Positions 36,292-45,622 of a stretch of DNA of 64,000 nucleotides are shown here, in pieces (within the stretch, counting starts at the first letter, position 1; each line of letters opens with the position of its first letter). Below the pieces are notes generated by a model that was given only the letters and a program-made list of their open reading frames with translations, was not told the DNA's origin and ran no database searches. Origin of the DNA: Burkholderia sp. BCC0322 (GTDB lineage: Bacteria; Pseudomonadota; Gammaproteobacteria; Burkholderiales; Burkholderiaceae). A program made the position numbers and the translations under genes. Location: contig NZ_CADFDU010000014.1 of NCBI RefSeq assembly GCF_902833045.1, forward strand, positions 62,001-126,000, in the 5' to 3' direction.

Positions 36292-37254
36292 ATGAGCACG
36301 ACGCTCGAGCAATCCGCCTTTGCCCCGCCCGCCGGTGCCGACAGCCGCATGGGCCACCTCGACTGGCTCGAAGCCGAGTCGATCCACATCCTGCGCGAAC
36401 TGGTCGCCGAATGCAGCAAGCCGGCGCTGTTGTTCTCGGGCGGCAAGGATTCGGTCGTCGTGCTGCATCTGGCACTGAAAGCATTCGGCCTCGGCGCGAA
36501 CCGCAAGACGACGCTGCCGTTCCCGCTCGTGCACATCGACACGGGCCACAACTACGAAGAAGTGATCGACTTCCGCGATCGCCGCGCGAAAGAACTCGGC
36601 GCCGAGCTGGTTGTCGGCCACGTCGAGGATTCGATCAAGCGCGGCACGGTCGTGCTGCGCCGCGAAACCGATTCGCGCAATGCCGCGCAGGCCGTCACGC
36701 TGCTCGAGACGATCGAGCAGCACGGCTACACCGCGCTGATCGGCGGCGCGCGCCGCGACGAAGAGAAGGCGCGTGCGAAGGAGCGCATCTTCTCGTTCCG
36801 CGACGAATTCGGCCAGTGGGACCCGAAGGCACAGCGCCCGGAACTGTGGAGCCTGTACAACGCCCGCCTGCACAAGGGCGAGCACCTGCGCGTGTTCCCG
36901 ATCTCGAACTGGACCGAGCTCGACGTGTGGCAGTACATCGCGCGCGAGAACCTCGAGCTGCCGTCGATCTATTACGCGCACGAGCGCGAGATCGTGCGCC
37001 GCAACGGGCTGCTCGTGCCCGTCACGCCGCTCACGCCGATGCGTGACGGCGAGACGAGCGAGGTTGCCCAGGTGCGCTTCCGCACCGTCGGCGACATTTC
37101 CTGCACGTGCCCGGTCGAGAGCGACGCGGACGACGTCGAGAAGATCATCGCCGAGACGGCGGTGACCGAGATCACCGAGCGCGGCGCAACGCGGATGGAC
37201 GACCAGACCTCCGAAGCCGCGATGGAACAGCGCAAGAAGCAAGGTTATTTCTGA
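36292..37254 (+). CDS. cysD: Sulfate adenylyltransferase subunit 2
   Basis: Catalytic subunit of ATP sulfurylase, 320 residues; forms APS from sulfate and ATP together with CysN. The PP-loop LLFSGGKDSVVVLHL is near residues 41-55, followed by LVHIDTGHNYEEVIDFRDRR and LIGGARRDEEKARAKERIFSFRD. The C-terminus SEAAMEQRKKQGYF is typical of the family. Its start follows AGAGAAGGAC. It lies 76 bp after cysH, and a GCCGCC/GGGCGGC dyad is present in that gap. Confidence 0.96.
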   Translation: MSTTLEQSAFAPPAGADSRMGHLDWLEAESIHILRELVAECSKPALLFSGGKDSVVVLHLALKAFGLGANRKTTLPFPLVHIDTGHNYEEVIDFRDRRAKELGAELVVGHVEDSIKRGTVVLRRETDSRNAAQAVTLLETIEQHGYTALIGGARRDEEKARAKERIFSFRDEFGQWDPKAQRPELWSLYNARLHKGEHLRVFPISNWTELDVWQYIARENLELPSIYYAHEREIVRRNGLLVPVTPLTPMRDGETSEVAQVRFRTVGDISCTCPVESDADDVEKIIAETAVTEITERGATRMDDQTSEAAMEQRKKQGYF

Positions 37255-37276
37255 AGCACACGAGGACATTCACATC

Positions 37277-38593
37277 ATGAGCATCATCGAAAATCACGAA
37301 GACCTCGGCGTGCTGCGCTTCATTACCGCGGGCAGCGTCGACGACGGCAAGAGCACGCTGATCGGCCGCCTGCTGTACGACAGCAAGGCCGTGCTGTCCG
37401 ACCAGCTGTCCGCGCTGTCGCGTGCGAAGAACAAGCGCACGGTCGGCGACGAGCTCGACCTCGCGCTGCTGACCGACGGTCTCGAAGCCGAGCGCGAGCA
37501 GGGCATCACGATCGACGTCGCGTACCGCTACTTCGCGACCGCGAAGCGCAAGTTCATCATCGCCGATACGCCCGGCCACGAGCAGTACACGCGCAACATG
37601 GTGACGGGTGCATCGACCGCGCACGCGGCGATCATCCTGGTCGACGCGACGCGCGTGACGGTCGAGAACGGCGTGGCCGACCTGCTGCCGCAGACCAAGC
37701 GCCACAGCGCGATCGTCAAGCTGCTCGCGCTGCAGCACGTGATCGTCGCGATCAACAAGATGGATCTCGTCGACTACAGCGAAGCGCGCTTCAACGAGAT
37801 CCGCGATGCGTACGTCACGCTCGCGAAGCAGCTCGGCCTCGCCGACGTGCGCTTCGTGCCGGTGTCGGCGCTGAAGGGCGACAACATCGTCGGCGCGAGC
37901 GAGCGCATGCCGTGGTACGCGGGCGAGCCGCTGCTCGACGTGCTCGAATCGCTGCCGGTCGAGACGCAGGCGCACGACGCGCTGCGCTTCCCGGTGCAAT
38001 GGGTCGCGCGCCAGGACGGCAGCTCGGCCGACGATTTCCGCGGCTACATGGGCCGTATCGAGTCGGGTGAAGTGAAGGTCGGCGACGAGATCGTCGTGCT
38101 GCCGTCGAACCGCACGGCGACGATCGCCGAGATCGTCGCGCCGGTGCCGGGCGGCACTGCGTCCGTCCCGCAAGCGTTCGCAGGCCAGACGGTGACGATC
38201 CGTCTCGAACAGGATGTCGACGTGTCGCGCGGCGACATGTTCGTCACGACCGCCGAGCCGGTCGAGCCGGCCAAGAAGCTCGAAGCCGATTTGTGCTGGT
38301 TCGACGAGACGCCGTTGTCGCCGCAGCGCAAGTACCTGCTGAAGCAGACCACCAGCACGGTGTTCGCGAAGATCGGCGGGGTCAAGCAGGTGCTCGACGT
38401 GCATACGCTGTCGCACGCGACCGACCGTCACGAGCTGAAGATGAACGACATCGGCCGCGTCGCGCTGACGCTGCAGAAGCCGATCGTTTGCGACACGTAC
38501 GACGCGCATCCGGGTACCGGCGCGTTCGTGCTGATCGACGAGGCGACGCATCACACGGTTGCCGCAGGGATGATCCGGGCGTTCTCGGCGTAA
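37277..38593 (+). CDS. cysN: Sulfate adenylyltransferase subunit 1 (GTPase)
   Basis: EF-Tu-like GTPase subunit, 438 residues, that couples GTP hydrolysis to APS formation. The G1 motif is GSVDDGKSTLIGRLLYD, G3 is DTPGHEQYTRNM and G4 is NKMDLVDYS. Two beta-barrel domains follow. It ends without a fused CysC (APS kinase) domain, consistent with the APS-reductase route. It lies 22 bp after cysD. Confidence 0.95.
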   Translation: MSIIENHEDLGVLRFITAGSVDDGKSTLIGRLLYDSKAVLSDQLSALSRAKNKRTVGDELDLALLTDGLEAEREQGITIDVAYRYFATAKRKFIIADTPGHEQYTRNMVTGASTAHAAIILVDATRVTVENGVADLLPQTKRHSAIVKLLALQHVIVAINKMDLVDYSEARFNEIRDAYVTLAKQLGLADVRFVPVSALKGDNIVGASERMPWYAGEPLLDVLESLPVETQAHDALRFPVQWVARQDGSSADDFRGYMGRIESGEVKVGDEIVVLPSNRTATIAEIVAPVPGGTASVPQAFAGQTVTIRLEQDVDVSRGDMFVTTAEPVEPAKKLEADLCWFDETPLSPQRKYLLKQTTSTVFAKIGGVKQVLDVHTLSHATDRHELKMNDIGRVALTLQKPIVCDTYDAHPGTGAFVLIDEATHHTVAAGMIRAFSA

Positions 38594-38663
38594 CCGGGCA
38601 ACCGCGCCGCTTTGCGGCGGCGCGGGCCGGAGCCGACGCCTGCTGGAAGGTGAAGCGACAAAC

Positions 38664-39413
38664 ATGGGCAAGGTGTATCTGATCGGAGCAGGGCCGGGCG
38701 CGGCCGACCTCATCACGGTGCGCGGCGCGCGGCTGCTCGAGCAGGCGGACGTCGTGCTGCACGACGCGCTCGTCGAGCCCGCGATGCTCGACTACGCGCC
38801 GAATGCGCGCAAGATCGCGGTCGGCAAGCGCTGCGGGCAGCGCTCGACCGCGCAGCACTTCATCAACAAGCAGATCGTCGATGCGGCACGCGAGCATGCG
38901 TGCGTCGTGCGGTTGAAGGGCGGCGACCCGATGCTGTTCGGTCGCGCCGAAGAGGAGATGCGCGCGCTGGAAGCGGCCGGTATCGACTACGAGGTCGTGC
39001 CGGGCATCACCGCGGCGCTGGCCGGGGCGGCGACGTTGAAGCGTTCGCTGACGTTGCGCGGCGTGTCGCGCAGCGTCGCGTTCGCGACGCACAGCCGCGC
39101 GCCGGGCAGCGACGAGATTCGCGAAGCCGCGCGCGCCGATTCGATCGTCTACTACATGGGCCGCGACAGCGCGCCCGGCATCGCGCAGGAGCTGATCGAC
39201 GCAGGCCGTGCGCCGGCGACGCCCGTGGCGATCGTCGAGGCGTGCAGCACCGCGCGCGAGCGCACGCTGACGCTGACGCTCGCGCAGATGGCGGCGGGCG
39301 ACGCGCAGGCGTGGCTCGATCCCTCGGAACCGAGCCTGCTGATGATCGGCGATGCGTTCGCCGAGCGCGCCGAGCAGGCAAAAGCCGGCGATCCACTGCG
39401 GAATGCCGCCTGA
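38664..39413 (+). CDS. cobA: Uroporphyrinogen-III C-methyltransferase
   Basis: SAM-dependent methyltransferase of 249 residues that makes precorrin-2, the branch intermediate for siroheme. It begins MGKVYLIGAGPGAADLITVRGA and has the family motifs VVRLKGGDPMLFGRAEEE and VVPGITAALAGAATL. It is the stand-alone SUMT form, without the CysG dehydrogenase/ferrochelatase domain. It is 70 bp after cysN and likely cotranscribed, supplying siroheme to CysI. Confidence 0.93.
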   Translation: MGKVYLIGAGPGAADLITVRGARLLEQADVVLHDALVEPAMLDYAPNARKIAVGKRCGQRSTAQHFINKQIVDAAREHACVVRLKGGDPMLFGRAEEEMRALEAAGIDYEVVPGITAALAGAATLKRSLTLRGVSRSVAFATHSRAPGSDEIREAARADSIVYYMGRDSAPGIAQELIDAGRAPATPVAIVEACSTARERTLTLTLAQMAAGDAQAWLDPSEPSLLMIGDAFAERAEQAKAGDPLRNAA

Positions 39414-39440
39414 GCGGAATCCGGCTGGAGTCCCAAACGA

Positions 39441-39470
39441 AAAAAGCGCTGGCGGAAGCCAGCGCTTTTT
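39441..39470. terminator. Bidirectional terminator between cobA and cbiX
   Basis: AGCGCTGGC (39445-39453) pairs with GCCAGCGCT (39458-39466) around GGAA, with A and T runs on both sides for the two convergent genes. Confidence 0.93.
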
Positions 39471-39494
39471 CTTTGTGGGCCGTGAATGCGTGGC

Positions 39495-39878
39495 TTACGC
39501 GCCGTCGCCGATCTGGTCGATGCAGTAGCGCGCGATCGCGTCGAGCACGCCGTCGTCCTCGCCGACGGCCGTGGCGCAACGGATCTCGACACCGGGATGC
39601 GCGACGCGGCATGCGTCGACGAGCTGCGGCAGGTCGCGGCGGACATGGCCGCCCTGGCCGAAGAACACGGGCACCACGGTGATGTGCGAGCAGCCGGCCG
39701 CGACCTGCGCGGCAACCGCGTCACCGAGCGACGGCGTCATCAGTTCGAGGAACGCGAGCGACACGTGTGCAGCAGGGGAGGGGGCGCCGCGCAGCCGCGC
39801 GGCGAGCCGCTCGAACGGCTCGGCCCACCGCGGGTCGCGGGCGCCGTGGCCGAACAGGACGATGCCGTGCGAACTCAT
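39495..39878 (-). CDS. cbiX: Sirohydrochlorin chelatase, small CbiX type
   Basis: Single-domain chelatase of 127 residues. It begins MSSHGIVLFGHGARDPRW, with the active-site histidine in FGHGARD. The second motif is HITVVPVFFGQGGHVRRDLPQLV, which carries the other metal-ligating histidine. By size it is the short (CbiXS) form that works as a homodimer. Placed opposite cobA, it most likely inserts Fe2+ for siroheme; cobalt insertion is the alternative. The precorrin-2 dehydrogenase needed between them is not in the window. Confidence 0.85.
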   Translation of the reverse strand: MSSHGIVLFGHGARDPRWAEPFERLAARLRGAPSPAAHVSLAFLELMTPSLGDAVAAQVAAGCSHITVVPVFFGQGGHVRRDLPQLVDACRVAHPGVEIRCATAVGEDDGVLDAIARYCIDQIGDGA

Positions 39879-39905
39879 GTCGAAGCCTCCGTCGTGACGC
39901 GGCGC

Positions 39906-41054
39906 TCAGTGCCGATCGACCCACTTGAGTGCGAACAGGCCGAGCGCGAGATAGATCAGGCCCGGCGTCGCCGCGGTGAGCGGCGCGGGCCACGTGTTCA
40001 GCGTGCCGATGTGCGAGAACAGCGTATTGAGGAGCTGGAAGCTCATGCCGAGCATGATGCCGCCGAACACCTTCACGCCGACCACGCCCGCACGCGTGTG
40101 CAGGTACGCGAACGGCAGCGACAGCACGAGCATCACGAACACCGCGAACGGATACAGCAACTTGCGCCACAGCGCGATGTCGTAGCGCTGCGTGTCCTGC
40201 TGGTTCTCGCGCAAGTGCTGGATGTAGCGGAACAGGTTGATGATCGACATGCGCTCCGGCGACACGAGCAGCACCGACAGGATCTGCGGAGTGAGGTCCG
40301 AGCGCAACCGGTATTCGGGCAGCGATACTTGCTGCGACCGGTAAACGGGGTTCAGCGCGTCGGCCGGCTGGCCGCTGATCGGCTTGATCGGCGTCAGCTC
40401 GGTCTCGCTGACGCCTTTCAACAGCCAGTGGCCGGGCGGCTCGTAGCGGCCCGTCTGCGCGATCCGCACGTTGCGCAGCTGGAATTTCGAATCGAATTCG
40501 TAGATGCGCACGTTGGTGATCGTCGAATCGGGCGACAGGCTGCCGACGTTGACGAAGCGCGTGACCTGCTCGCCGTTTTCACGGGCCGCGAGCGTGTCCT
40601 TCACCCACACGCCCGACTGGAAATTCGACGACACCGATGCGCCGAGCGCCTGCAGCCGCACGCGCTCGGACAGCTGGTCGGCGTACGGGCCGACGAACTC
40701 GCCGATCAGGTAGGTGACGATCACGAGCGGCACGCCGATCTTCAGGAGCGAGCGCAGCGCCTGGTTGGTCGCGAGGCCCGACACGCGGAAGATCGTGAAT
40801 TCCGAGTTCGCGGCCATCTGCGCGAACACGTAGATCGCACTGATCAGCGCGGCGACCGGGATGATTTCGTAGAAGCGCGACGGTGTCTGCAGCGCGACAC
40901 GCAACACCGCGTAGCCGAACTTGTAGTTGCCGTGCCCGACCGAGTTCAGTTCGCTGATCAGGTCGAAGAAGAAGAACAGGCCCGAGAACGCGAACAGGAT
41001 GAAGACGAACGTGACGTAGATCTGCCGCGCGAAGTACTTTTCATAGAGCCGCAT
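39906..41054 (-). CDS. lptG: LPS export ABC transporter permease LptG
   Basis: Inner-membrane subunit of the LptB2FGC extractor, 382 residues. It begins MRLYEKYFARQIYVTFVFIL with about three N-terminal membrane segments, then a periplasmic beta-jellyroll domain (about 120-270) and three C-terminal segments ending LGLFALKWVDRH. The family motif AANSEFTIFRVSG is present. It lies 3 bp downstream of lptF. Confidence 0.94.
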   Translation of the reverse strand: MRLYEKYFARQIYVTFVFILFAFSGLFFFFDLISELNSVGHGNYKFGYAVLRVALQTPSRFYEIIPVAALISAIYVFAQMAANSEFTIFRVSGLATNQALRSLLKIGVPLVIVTYLIGEFVGPYADQLSERVRLQALGASVSSNFQSGVWVKDTLAARENGEQVTRFVNVGSLSPDSTITNVRIYEFDSKFQLRNVRIAQTGRYEPPGHWLLKGVSETELTPIKPISGQPADALNPVYRSQQVSLPEYRLRSDLTPQILSVLLVSPERMSIINLFRYIQHLRENQQDTQRYDIALWRKLLYPFAVFVMLVLSLPFAYLHTRAGVVGVKVFGGIMLGMSFQLLNTLFSHIGTLNTWPAPLTAATPGLIYLALGLFALKWVDRH

Positions 41055-41057
41055 CGA

Positions 41058-42149
41058 TCATGCTCCCGAGCGGCCGAACAGCGCGCGTGTGAACAGCGGA
41101 CGATTGCGCACGCGCAACCAGAAGATGAACGCGACGATTGCCGCGACGACCAGATGCAGGCCAACGAGCCCGACGCCGAACGACAGCTTGCCCTGCTCGA
41201 TCTGCGCCTGCACGACGTTCAGCAGGTTCGAGTACGTCAGGTAGATCAGCACGGCCATCACGAGGTTGATCGTGCGGCTGCGGCGCGGGTTCTGGTACGA
41301 CAGCGGGATGCCGAGCACCATCAGGTTGATCGCGATCAGCGGCAGCCCCGCGCGCCACGCGAATTCCGCGAGATTGTCGCGCGTCGGGTTGCGCAGCAGG
41401 TCCGGCGTCGGTGTGCTGTTGGTGGTCGGCACGTTGGTGACCGGCGTGCTCGTGATCTTCACGCCATAGCGCTCGAACTCCATGATCTTGAAGTTCGGCT
41501 GGCCGGGCGTGCCGTCGTAGCGGCGGCCGTCCTCCAGGACGACGAAGCGGCTGCCGTCGCGTGTTTCCGTGTGCCCCGTCTGCGACACGACCACGTTGAC
41601 CTTGCCGTTCTCGGTCGAGGTCACGAATACGTTCTGCACCTTGCTCTGGTCGGGCGTCATCTTCTCGATGAAGAACACGCGGTGGTTCGCGGCCGACTCG
41701 CGGAACTGGCCCGGCGCGAGCAGCGAGATCTCGTCGCGCTGCTGGAAGCGTGCCTTGATCATCTTGCTTTGCTGGTTCGACCACGGCCAGCCGACGAACG
41801 CGAAGAAGGCGATCAGCAGGATGATCGGCGTGGCGAATACGCCGATCGGCTTGATGAGGCGCGTGAGGCTCACGCCCGACGCGAGCCACACGACCATTTC
41901 GGAGTCCCGGTACCACCGGGTCAGCACGAACAGGATCGACACGAACAGCGTGACGACGAGCATCACGGCGAGGTAGCCGATCACGGTGAGGCCGATCAGC
42001 ACGAGGACGTCCCGCGGATCGATTTCACCGGACGCGGCGTAGCCGACGATGCGGATCATCATCGTCGTGAGCATGATCGTGAGCAGCACCATGAACACGG
42101 CGCCAGCCGTATACGCAAGCTCGCGCTGGAGGGAGCGTTCGAAGATCAT
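41058..42149 (-). CDS. lptF: LPS export ABC transporter permease LptF
   Basis: Partner permease of LptG, 363 residues. It begins MIFERSLQRELAYTAGAVFM and has the coupling motif WYRDSEMVVWLASGVS. A periplasmic domain (about 125-260) separates two groups of three membrane segments. The true start is 42149; a longer open frame upstream encodes only Arg/Pro-rich sequence. It is divergent from pepA, an arrangement conserved in many proteobacteria. Confidence 0.94.
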   Translation of the reverse strand: MIFERSLQRELAYTAGAVFMVLLTIMLTTMMIRIVGYAASGEIDPRDVLVLIGLTVIGYLAVMLVVTLFVSILFVLTRWYRDSEMVVWLASGVSLTRLIKPIGVFATPIILLIAFFAFVGWPWSNQQSKMIKARFQQRDEISLLAPGQFRESAANHRVFFIEKMTPDQSKVQNVFVTSTENGKVNVVVSQTGHTETRDGSRFVVLEDGRRYDGTPGQPNFKIMEFERYGVKITSTPVTNVPTTNSTPTPDLLRNPTRDNLAEFAWRAGLPLIAINLMVLGIPLSYQNPRRSRTINLVMAVLIYLTYSNLLNVVQAQIEQGKLSFGVGLVGLHLVVAAIVAFIFWLRVRNRPLFTRALFGRSGA

Positions 42150-42271
42150 TCTTGATGAGAAGAGGGCGGGAGGCTGCGCACGCGTGGTGGAGCGCTCGCG
42201 CCGCCACGGGAAAAATAGCGGATAATTGCGGCTTTCATCCTTAGCCCAGATTTTATCCGAGGACAAGCGCG

Positions 42272-43783
42272 ATGGACTTTAGCATAAAAGGCTGTGATTG
42301 GAGCAAAGGCGAGGCGAAGGGGTTCCTGACCGGGAAGTCCGACTGCATCGTGCTCGGCATCTTCGAGGCGCAGACCCTTTCGGGCGCGGCGCTCGACATC
42401 GACACGGCCACCAAGGGGCTGATCTCGCGCGTGGTGAAGGCCGGCGACATGGACGGCAAGCGCGGCAAGACGTTGTTCCTGCACGAAGTGTCGGGTATCG
42501 GCGCGTCGCGTGTGCTGCTCGTCGGCCTCGGCAAGCAGGATGCTTTCAACCAGAAAGCCTATAACGATGCCGCGACGGCCGCATGGCGCGCGCTGCTGGC
42601 GACCAAGGTCGTCCAGGTCACGTTCACGCTCGCGCAACTGCCGGTCGACGAGCGCAGCTCCGACTGGGGCGTGCGCGCGGCGATTCTCGCGCTGCGCAAC
42701 GAGACCTACCGCTTCACGCAGATGAAGAGCAAGCCGGAACCGGCGTCGCACACGCTCAAGCGCGTCGTGTTCAGCGTCGATCCGTCCGACGAAAAGGCCG
42801 CGAAGGTCGCGGTCAAGCAGGCCGTCGCGCTCGCGAACGGGATGGATCTCACCCGCGACCTCGGCAACCTGCCGGGCAACGTCTGCACGCCGACCTACCT
42901 CGGCAATACCGCGAAGAAGATCGCGAAGGATTGGGGCCTGAAGGCAGAGGTGCTCGGGCTCAAGCAGATCCAGGCGCTGAAGATGGGCTCGTTCCTGTCG
43001 GTCGCGCGCGCATCGGTCGAGCCGCCGCAGTTCATCGTGCTGCACTACCAGGGCGCCGCCGCGAAGGCCGCGCCGGTCGTGCTGGTCGGCAAGGGCATCA
43101 CGTTCGACACGGGCGGCATCTCGCTGAAGCCGGGCGAGGGCATGGACGAGATGAAGTACGACATGTGCGGCGCCGGCTCGGTGCTCGGCACGATGCGTGC
43201 GGTCGCCGAGATGGGCCTGAAGATCAACGTCGTCGCGATCGTGCCGACCTGCGAGAACATGCCGGGCGGCAACGCGACGAAGCCGGGCGACATCGTCACG
43301 AGCATGAAGGGCCTGACGATCGAGGTGCTGAACACCGACGCCGAAGGCCGTCTGATCCTGTGCGACGCGCTCACGTATGCCGAGCGCTTCAAGCCGGCCG
43401 CCGTGATCGACGTTGCCACGCTGACGGGCGCATGCGTGATCGCGCTGGGCGGCCACAACAGCGGCCTGTTCTCGACGGACGACGCGCTCGCGGGCGAACT
43501 GCTCGACGCGTCGCGCGAAGCGAACGACCCGGCGTGGCGCATGCCGCTCGACGACGAGTACCAGGATCAGCTGAAGTCGAATTTCGCGGATCTCGCGAAC
43601 ATCGGCGGGCGCCCGGCCGGCGCCGTGACGGCCGCGTGCTTCCTGTCGCGCTTCACCGAGAGCTATCCGTGGGCCCACCTCGACATCGCGGGCACCGCGT
43701 GGAAGGGGGGGGCGGCGAAGGGCGCGACGGGCCGTCCAGTGCCGCTGCTCGCGCAGTTCCTGATCGACCGCGCCGGCCAGTGA
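42272..43783 (+). CDS. pepA: Cytosol aminopeptidase (leucyl aminopeptidase, M17)
   Basis: Two-zinc aminopeptidase of 503 residues; PepA proteins can also act as DNA-binding accessory factors. The catalytic C-terminal domain has [30 protein letters not shown] and the signature [14 protein letters not shown]. The N-terminal alpha/beta domain occupies about residues 1-165. Full length for the family. The run of eight G residues near 43709 keeps frame. Start ATG 42272 after GAGGAC. Confidence 0.96.
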   Translation: MDFSIKGCDWSKGEAKGFLTGKSDCIVLGIFEAQTLSGAALDIDTATKGLISRVVKAGDMDGKRGKTLFLHEVSGIGASRVLLVGLGKQDAFNQKAYNDAATAAWRALLATKVVQVTFTLAQLPVDERSSDWGVRAAILALRNETYRFTQMKSKPEPASHTLKRVVFSVDPSDEKAAKVAVKQAVALANGMDLTRDLGNLPGNVCTPTYLGNTAKKIAKDWGLKAEVLGLKQIQALKMGSFLSVARASVEPPQFIVLHYQGAAAKAAPVVLVGKGITFDTGGISLKPGEGMDEMKYDMCGAGSVLGTMRAVAEMGLKINVVAIVPTCENMPGGNATKPGDIVTSMKGLTIEVLNTDAEGRLILCDALTYAERFKPAAVIDVATLTGACVIALGGHNSGLFSTDDALAGELLDASREANDPAWRMPLDDEYQDQLKSNFADLANIGGRPAGAVTAACFLSRFTESYPWAHLDIAGTAWKGGAAKGATGRPVPLLAQFLIDRAGQ

Positions 43784-43817
43784 TGGCGGTGTTGACGACG
43801 CTGCGGGTACGCGGGCA

Positions 43818-44234
43818 ATGACGCGGATCGATTTCCACTCGAACGTCGGCGATTCGCTCGCGTACGCGTGCCGGCTGCTGCGCAAGGCCTACCTGGCCGG
43901 GCAGCCGGTCGTCGTGCTCGCCGAGCCCGCGCGCCTGCGCGCGCTCGACGAGCGGCTCTGGACGTTCTCGCCGCTCGATTTCATCCCGCATTGCGGTGTC
44001 GACAGCGAGCACGCAGCCGGCACGCCGATCGTGCTGGCCGCGGATCTCGACCGCGCGCCGCATCATCACGTGCTGCTGAACCTCGGTGCGACCGTGCCCG
44101 CGCAGTTCGCCCGCTTCGAGCGCCTGCTCGAGGTGGTCGGCAATGCGCCGGACGAGCTGGCCGCGGGCCGCGACCGCTACCGGTTCTATCGCGACCGCGG
44201 ATACGCGCTGAACAACTACAAGCAGGGCAGCTAG
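43818..44234 (+). CDS. holC: DNA polymerase III chi subunit
   Basis: Small clamp-loader accessory protein of 138 residues that links the holoenzyme to SSB. It begins MTRIDFHSNVGDSLAYACRLLRKAY and includes LDERLWTFSPLDFIPH and RFYRDRGYALNNYKQGS, both typical of chi. pepA-holC adjacency is widely conserved (34-bp gap). Confidence 0.93.
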   Translation: MTRIDFHSNVGDSLAYACRLLRKAYLAGQPVVVLAEPARLRALDERLWTFSPLDFIPHCGVDSEHAAGTPIVLAADLDRAPHHHVLLNLGATVPAQFARFERLLEVVGNAPDELAAGRDRYRFYRDRGYALNNYKQGS

Positions 44235-44259
44235 CCGCAACCGTCAACGGAGTGTTCCC

Positions 44260-45027
44260 GTGACAGAAGTCGATTCATCCTCGATCCCGACGCTGACCGA
44301 CGTGCTGGTGCCGGGCAAGCCGGTGCCGGCGCGCGTGCCCGCGCCCGACGCACCGCGGCCGCCCGCCAGCGCGGCGATTCCGGTGCTCACCGACGCGGTC
44401 GCGCCGCACGCAGCGGCACTGGCCGATGCCTCGCAAAGTGAACGTGATCCCGATTCCGTCGTGGTCGAACGCGTGCCGACGCCGCACGTGCCGGCGGTCG
44501 AACTGCCGGGCGACGTGACGAGAACCGCCGCGGCGATGGGTGAAACCGATGCGCCGGCCGAACCCGGCGCCGCGGAGCATGTGGTCGCCGAAGATTCGGC
44601 GGCAATGAGTGCGCCGCTGCAATCGTCGCTGGCCGGAAATGACGTGCCGCAACCCGTGTTCGCCGCGGTGCCGCATGAGGCGGTGGCGCACGAGGCGGTG
44701 GGGCACGCGCGTGCAGCACACATGCCCGAAGCCGTCGTACCGGCCGCTGCGGCGCAGCCGGATACGCAGGCCGCAGCCGGGCTGACGCCGGAAGATGCCC
44801 AGCACATCGCCGAGCGCCTGCGCAATCGCCTGACGAACTATCTGACGGGGGAAGGGCGCGATGCCATCGAAGCCCGCTGTCGCGACGCGTTGCATGAGCA
44901 TTCGGCCTGGCTGGTCGGCCAGATCACGCGCGAAGTGGCACTTGCGCTGGAAACCGAGGTGATGGACTGGGTCCGCGACGCGGTCGACGAAGAGATCGCA
45001 CGCCGCCGCACCGGTCATTCCGGCTAA
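44260..45027 (+). CDS. Hypothetical protein, DUF2486-like
   Basis: Product of 255 residues with a GTG start at 44260, 25 bp after holC. The first 190 residues are low-complexity, rich in Ala, Pro, Val and Glu (SSIPTLTDVLVPGKPVPARV, with SAAIPVLTDAV repeating the IPxLTD pattern). The last 70 residues look folded and helical: DAQHIAERLRNRLTNYL, then ARCRDALHEHSAWLVGQITR and EVMDWVRDAVDEEIARR. It resembles the Burkholderia DUF2486 group, of unknown function. There is no signal peptide or membrane helix. Confidence 0.72.
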   Translation: MTEVDSSSIPTLTDVLVPGKPVPARVPAPDAPRPPASAAIPVLTDAVAPHAAALADASQSERDPDSVVVERVPTPHVPAVELPGDVTRTAAAMGETDAPAEPGAAEHVVAEDSAAMSAPLQSSLAGNDVPQPVFAAVPHEAVAHEAVGHARAAHMPEAVVPAAAAQPDTQAAAGLTPEDAQHIAERLRNRLTNYLTGEGRDAIEARCRDALHEHSAWLVGQITREVALALETEVMDWVRDAVDEEIARRRTGHSG

Positions 45028-45169
45028 GCGCACGGACGTCCCTGTGGAAAACAGGGTGCGATTTCAGTCAAAGCCGATGAAGCGACTGGCGACACTTCAC
45101 GGGTAGCCGGGGCGTGCCCGGCAGGTGGCGGAATCCGGCAGGTCGGCTATTCCGCCCGGGCCGTCCGGT

Positions 45170-45496
45170 TCAGCGCACCGACAGCACCCATTGCGCGAGC
45201 GTGTGGGCTTCCGTGTTCGTCAATTGCGTATTGGCGGGCATCGGCACGCTGCCCCATACGCCGACGCTGCCTTTCACGATCGACTGGGCAAGGTAATCGA
45301 CGGCGTCGCCGCGCGCCGTGTACTTGCCGGCGATGTCGCGGAACGACGGCCCCATCAGCGGCTTGCCGATCGCGTGGCAGGCCATGCAGTTCTTGCGCTG
45401 GGCAAGCGCGAGCCCGTCGACCTGGTCGGCGCGCGCCGCCGCCGCGCTGCCGATCGTCAGCGTGGCGAGCAGGACGCGCAATATCGAGTGTTTCAT
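45170..45496 (-). CDS. Periplasmic class I cytochrome c
   Basis: Small c-type cytochrome of 108 residues. The signal peptide MKHSILRVLLATLTIGSAAA ends ARA before DQVDGLALAQ. The heme-binding motif is CMACH and the axial methionine is in GSVPMPAN. Size and pattern match cytochrome c551/c552, a soluble electron carrier. GGAG lies upstream of the ATG at 45496. Confidence 0.92.
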   Translation of the reverse strand: MKHSILRVLLATLTIGSAAAARADQVDGLALAQRKNCMACHAIGKPLMGPSFRDIAGKYTARGDAVDYLAQSIVKGSVGVWGSVPMPANTQLTNTEAHTLAQWVLSVR

Positions 45497-45545
45497 GCGG
45501 TTCTCCGCCGGCGGGAGCGGCCGGCTACATGGTCCGCGCATTATA

Positions 45546-45578
45546 AAAGCAAAGGGAAGGCGCGTTTTGCGCGTTCCC
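45546..45578 (-). terminator. Hairpin upstream of cytochrome c, downstream of ilvD
   Basis: GGGAAGGCGCG and GCGCGTTCCC (within 45554-45578) form a stem with a TTTT loop, 45 bp past the ilvD stop. The adjacent minus-strand sequence is T-rich (CTTTGCTTTTA). Confidence 0.6.
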
Positions 45579-45622
45579 GGGCGGCCATGTTTATTGGGGT
45601 CACATTTTTTGATGCACCCGTA

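Noticed and set aside
38594-38663. GC-rich hairpin between cysN and cobA as a terminator or attenuator
   Set aside because: CCGCGCCGC/GCGGCGGCGCGG can pair, but no U-tract or leader frame accompanies it; such stems are common by chance at this GC content.
39486-42155. An 889-residue plus-strand open frame opposite cbiX, lptG and lptF
   Set aside because: Low-complexity acidic/Arg translation antisense to conserved genes; explained by third-position GC bias.
45028-45169. CCCTGT/ACAGGG hairpin after the DUF2486-like gene
   Set aside because: It has a purine-rich loop and no T-tract, so it does not qualify as a terminator, and no gene is seen in this gap.
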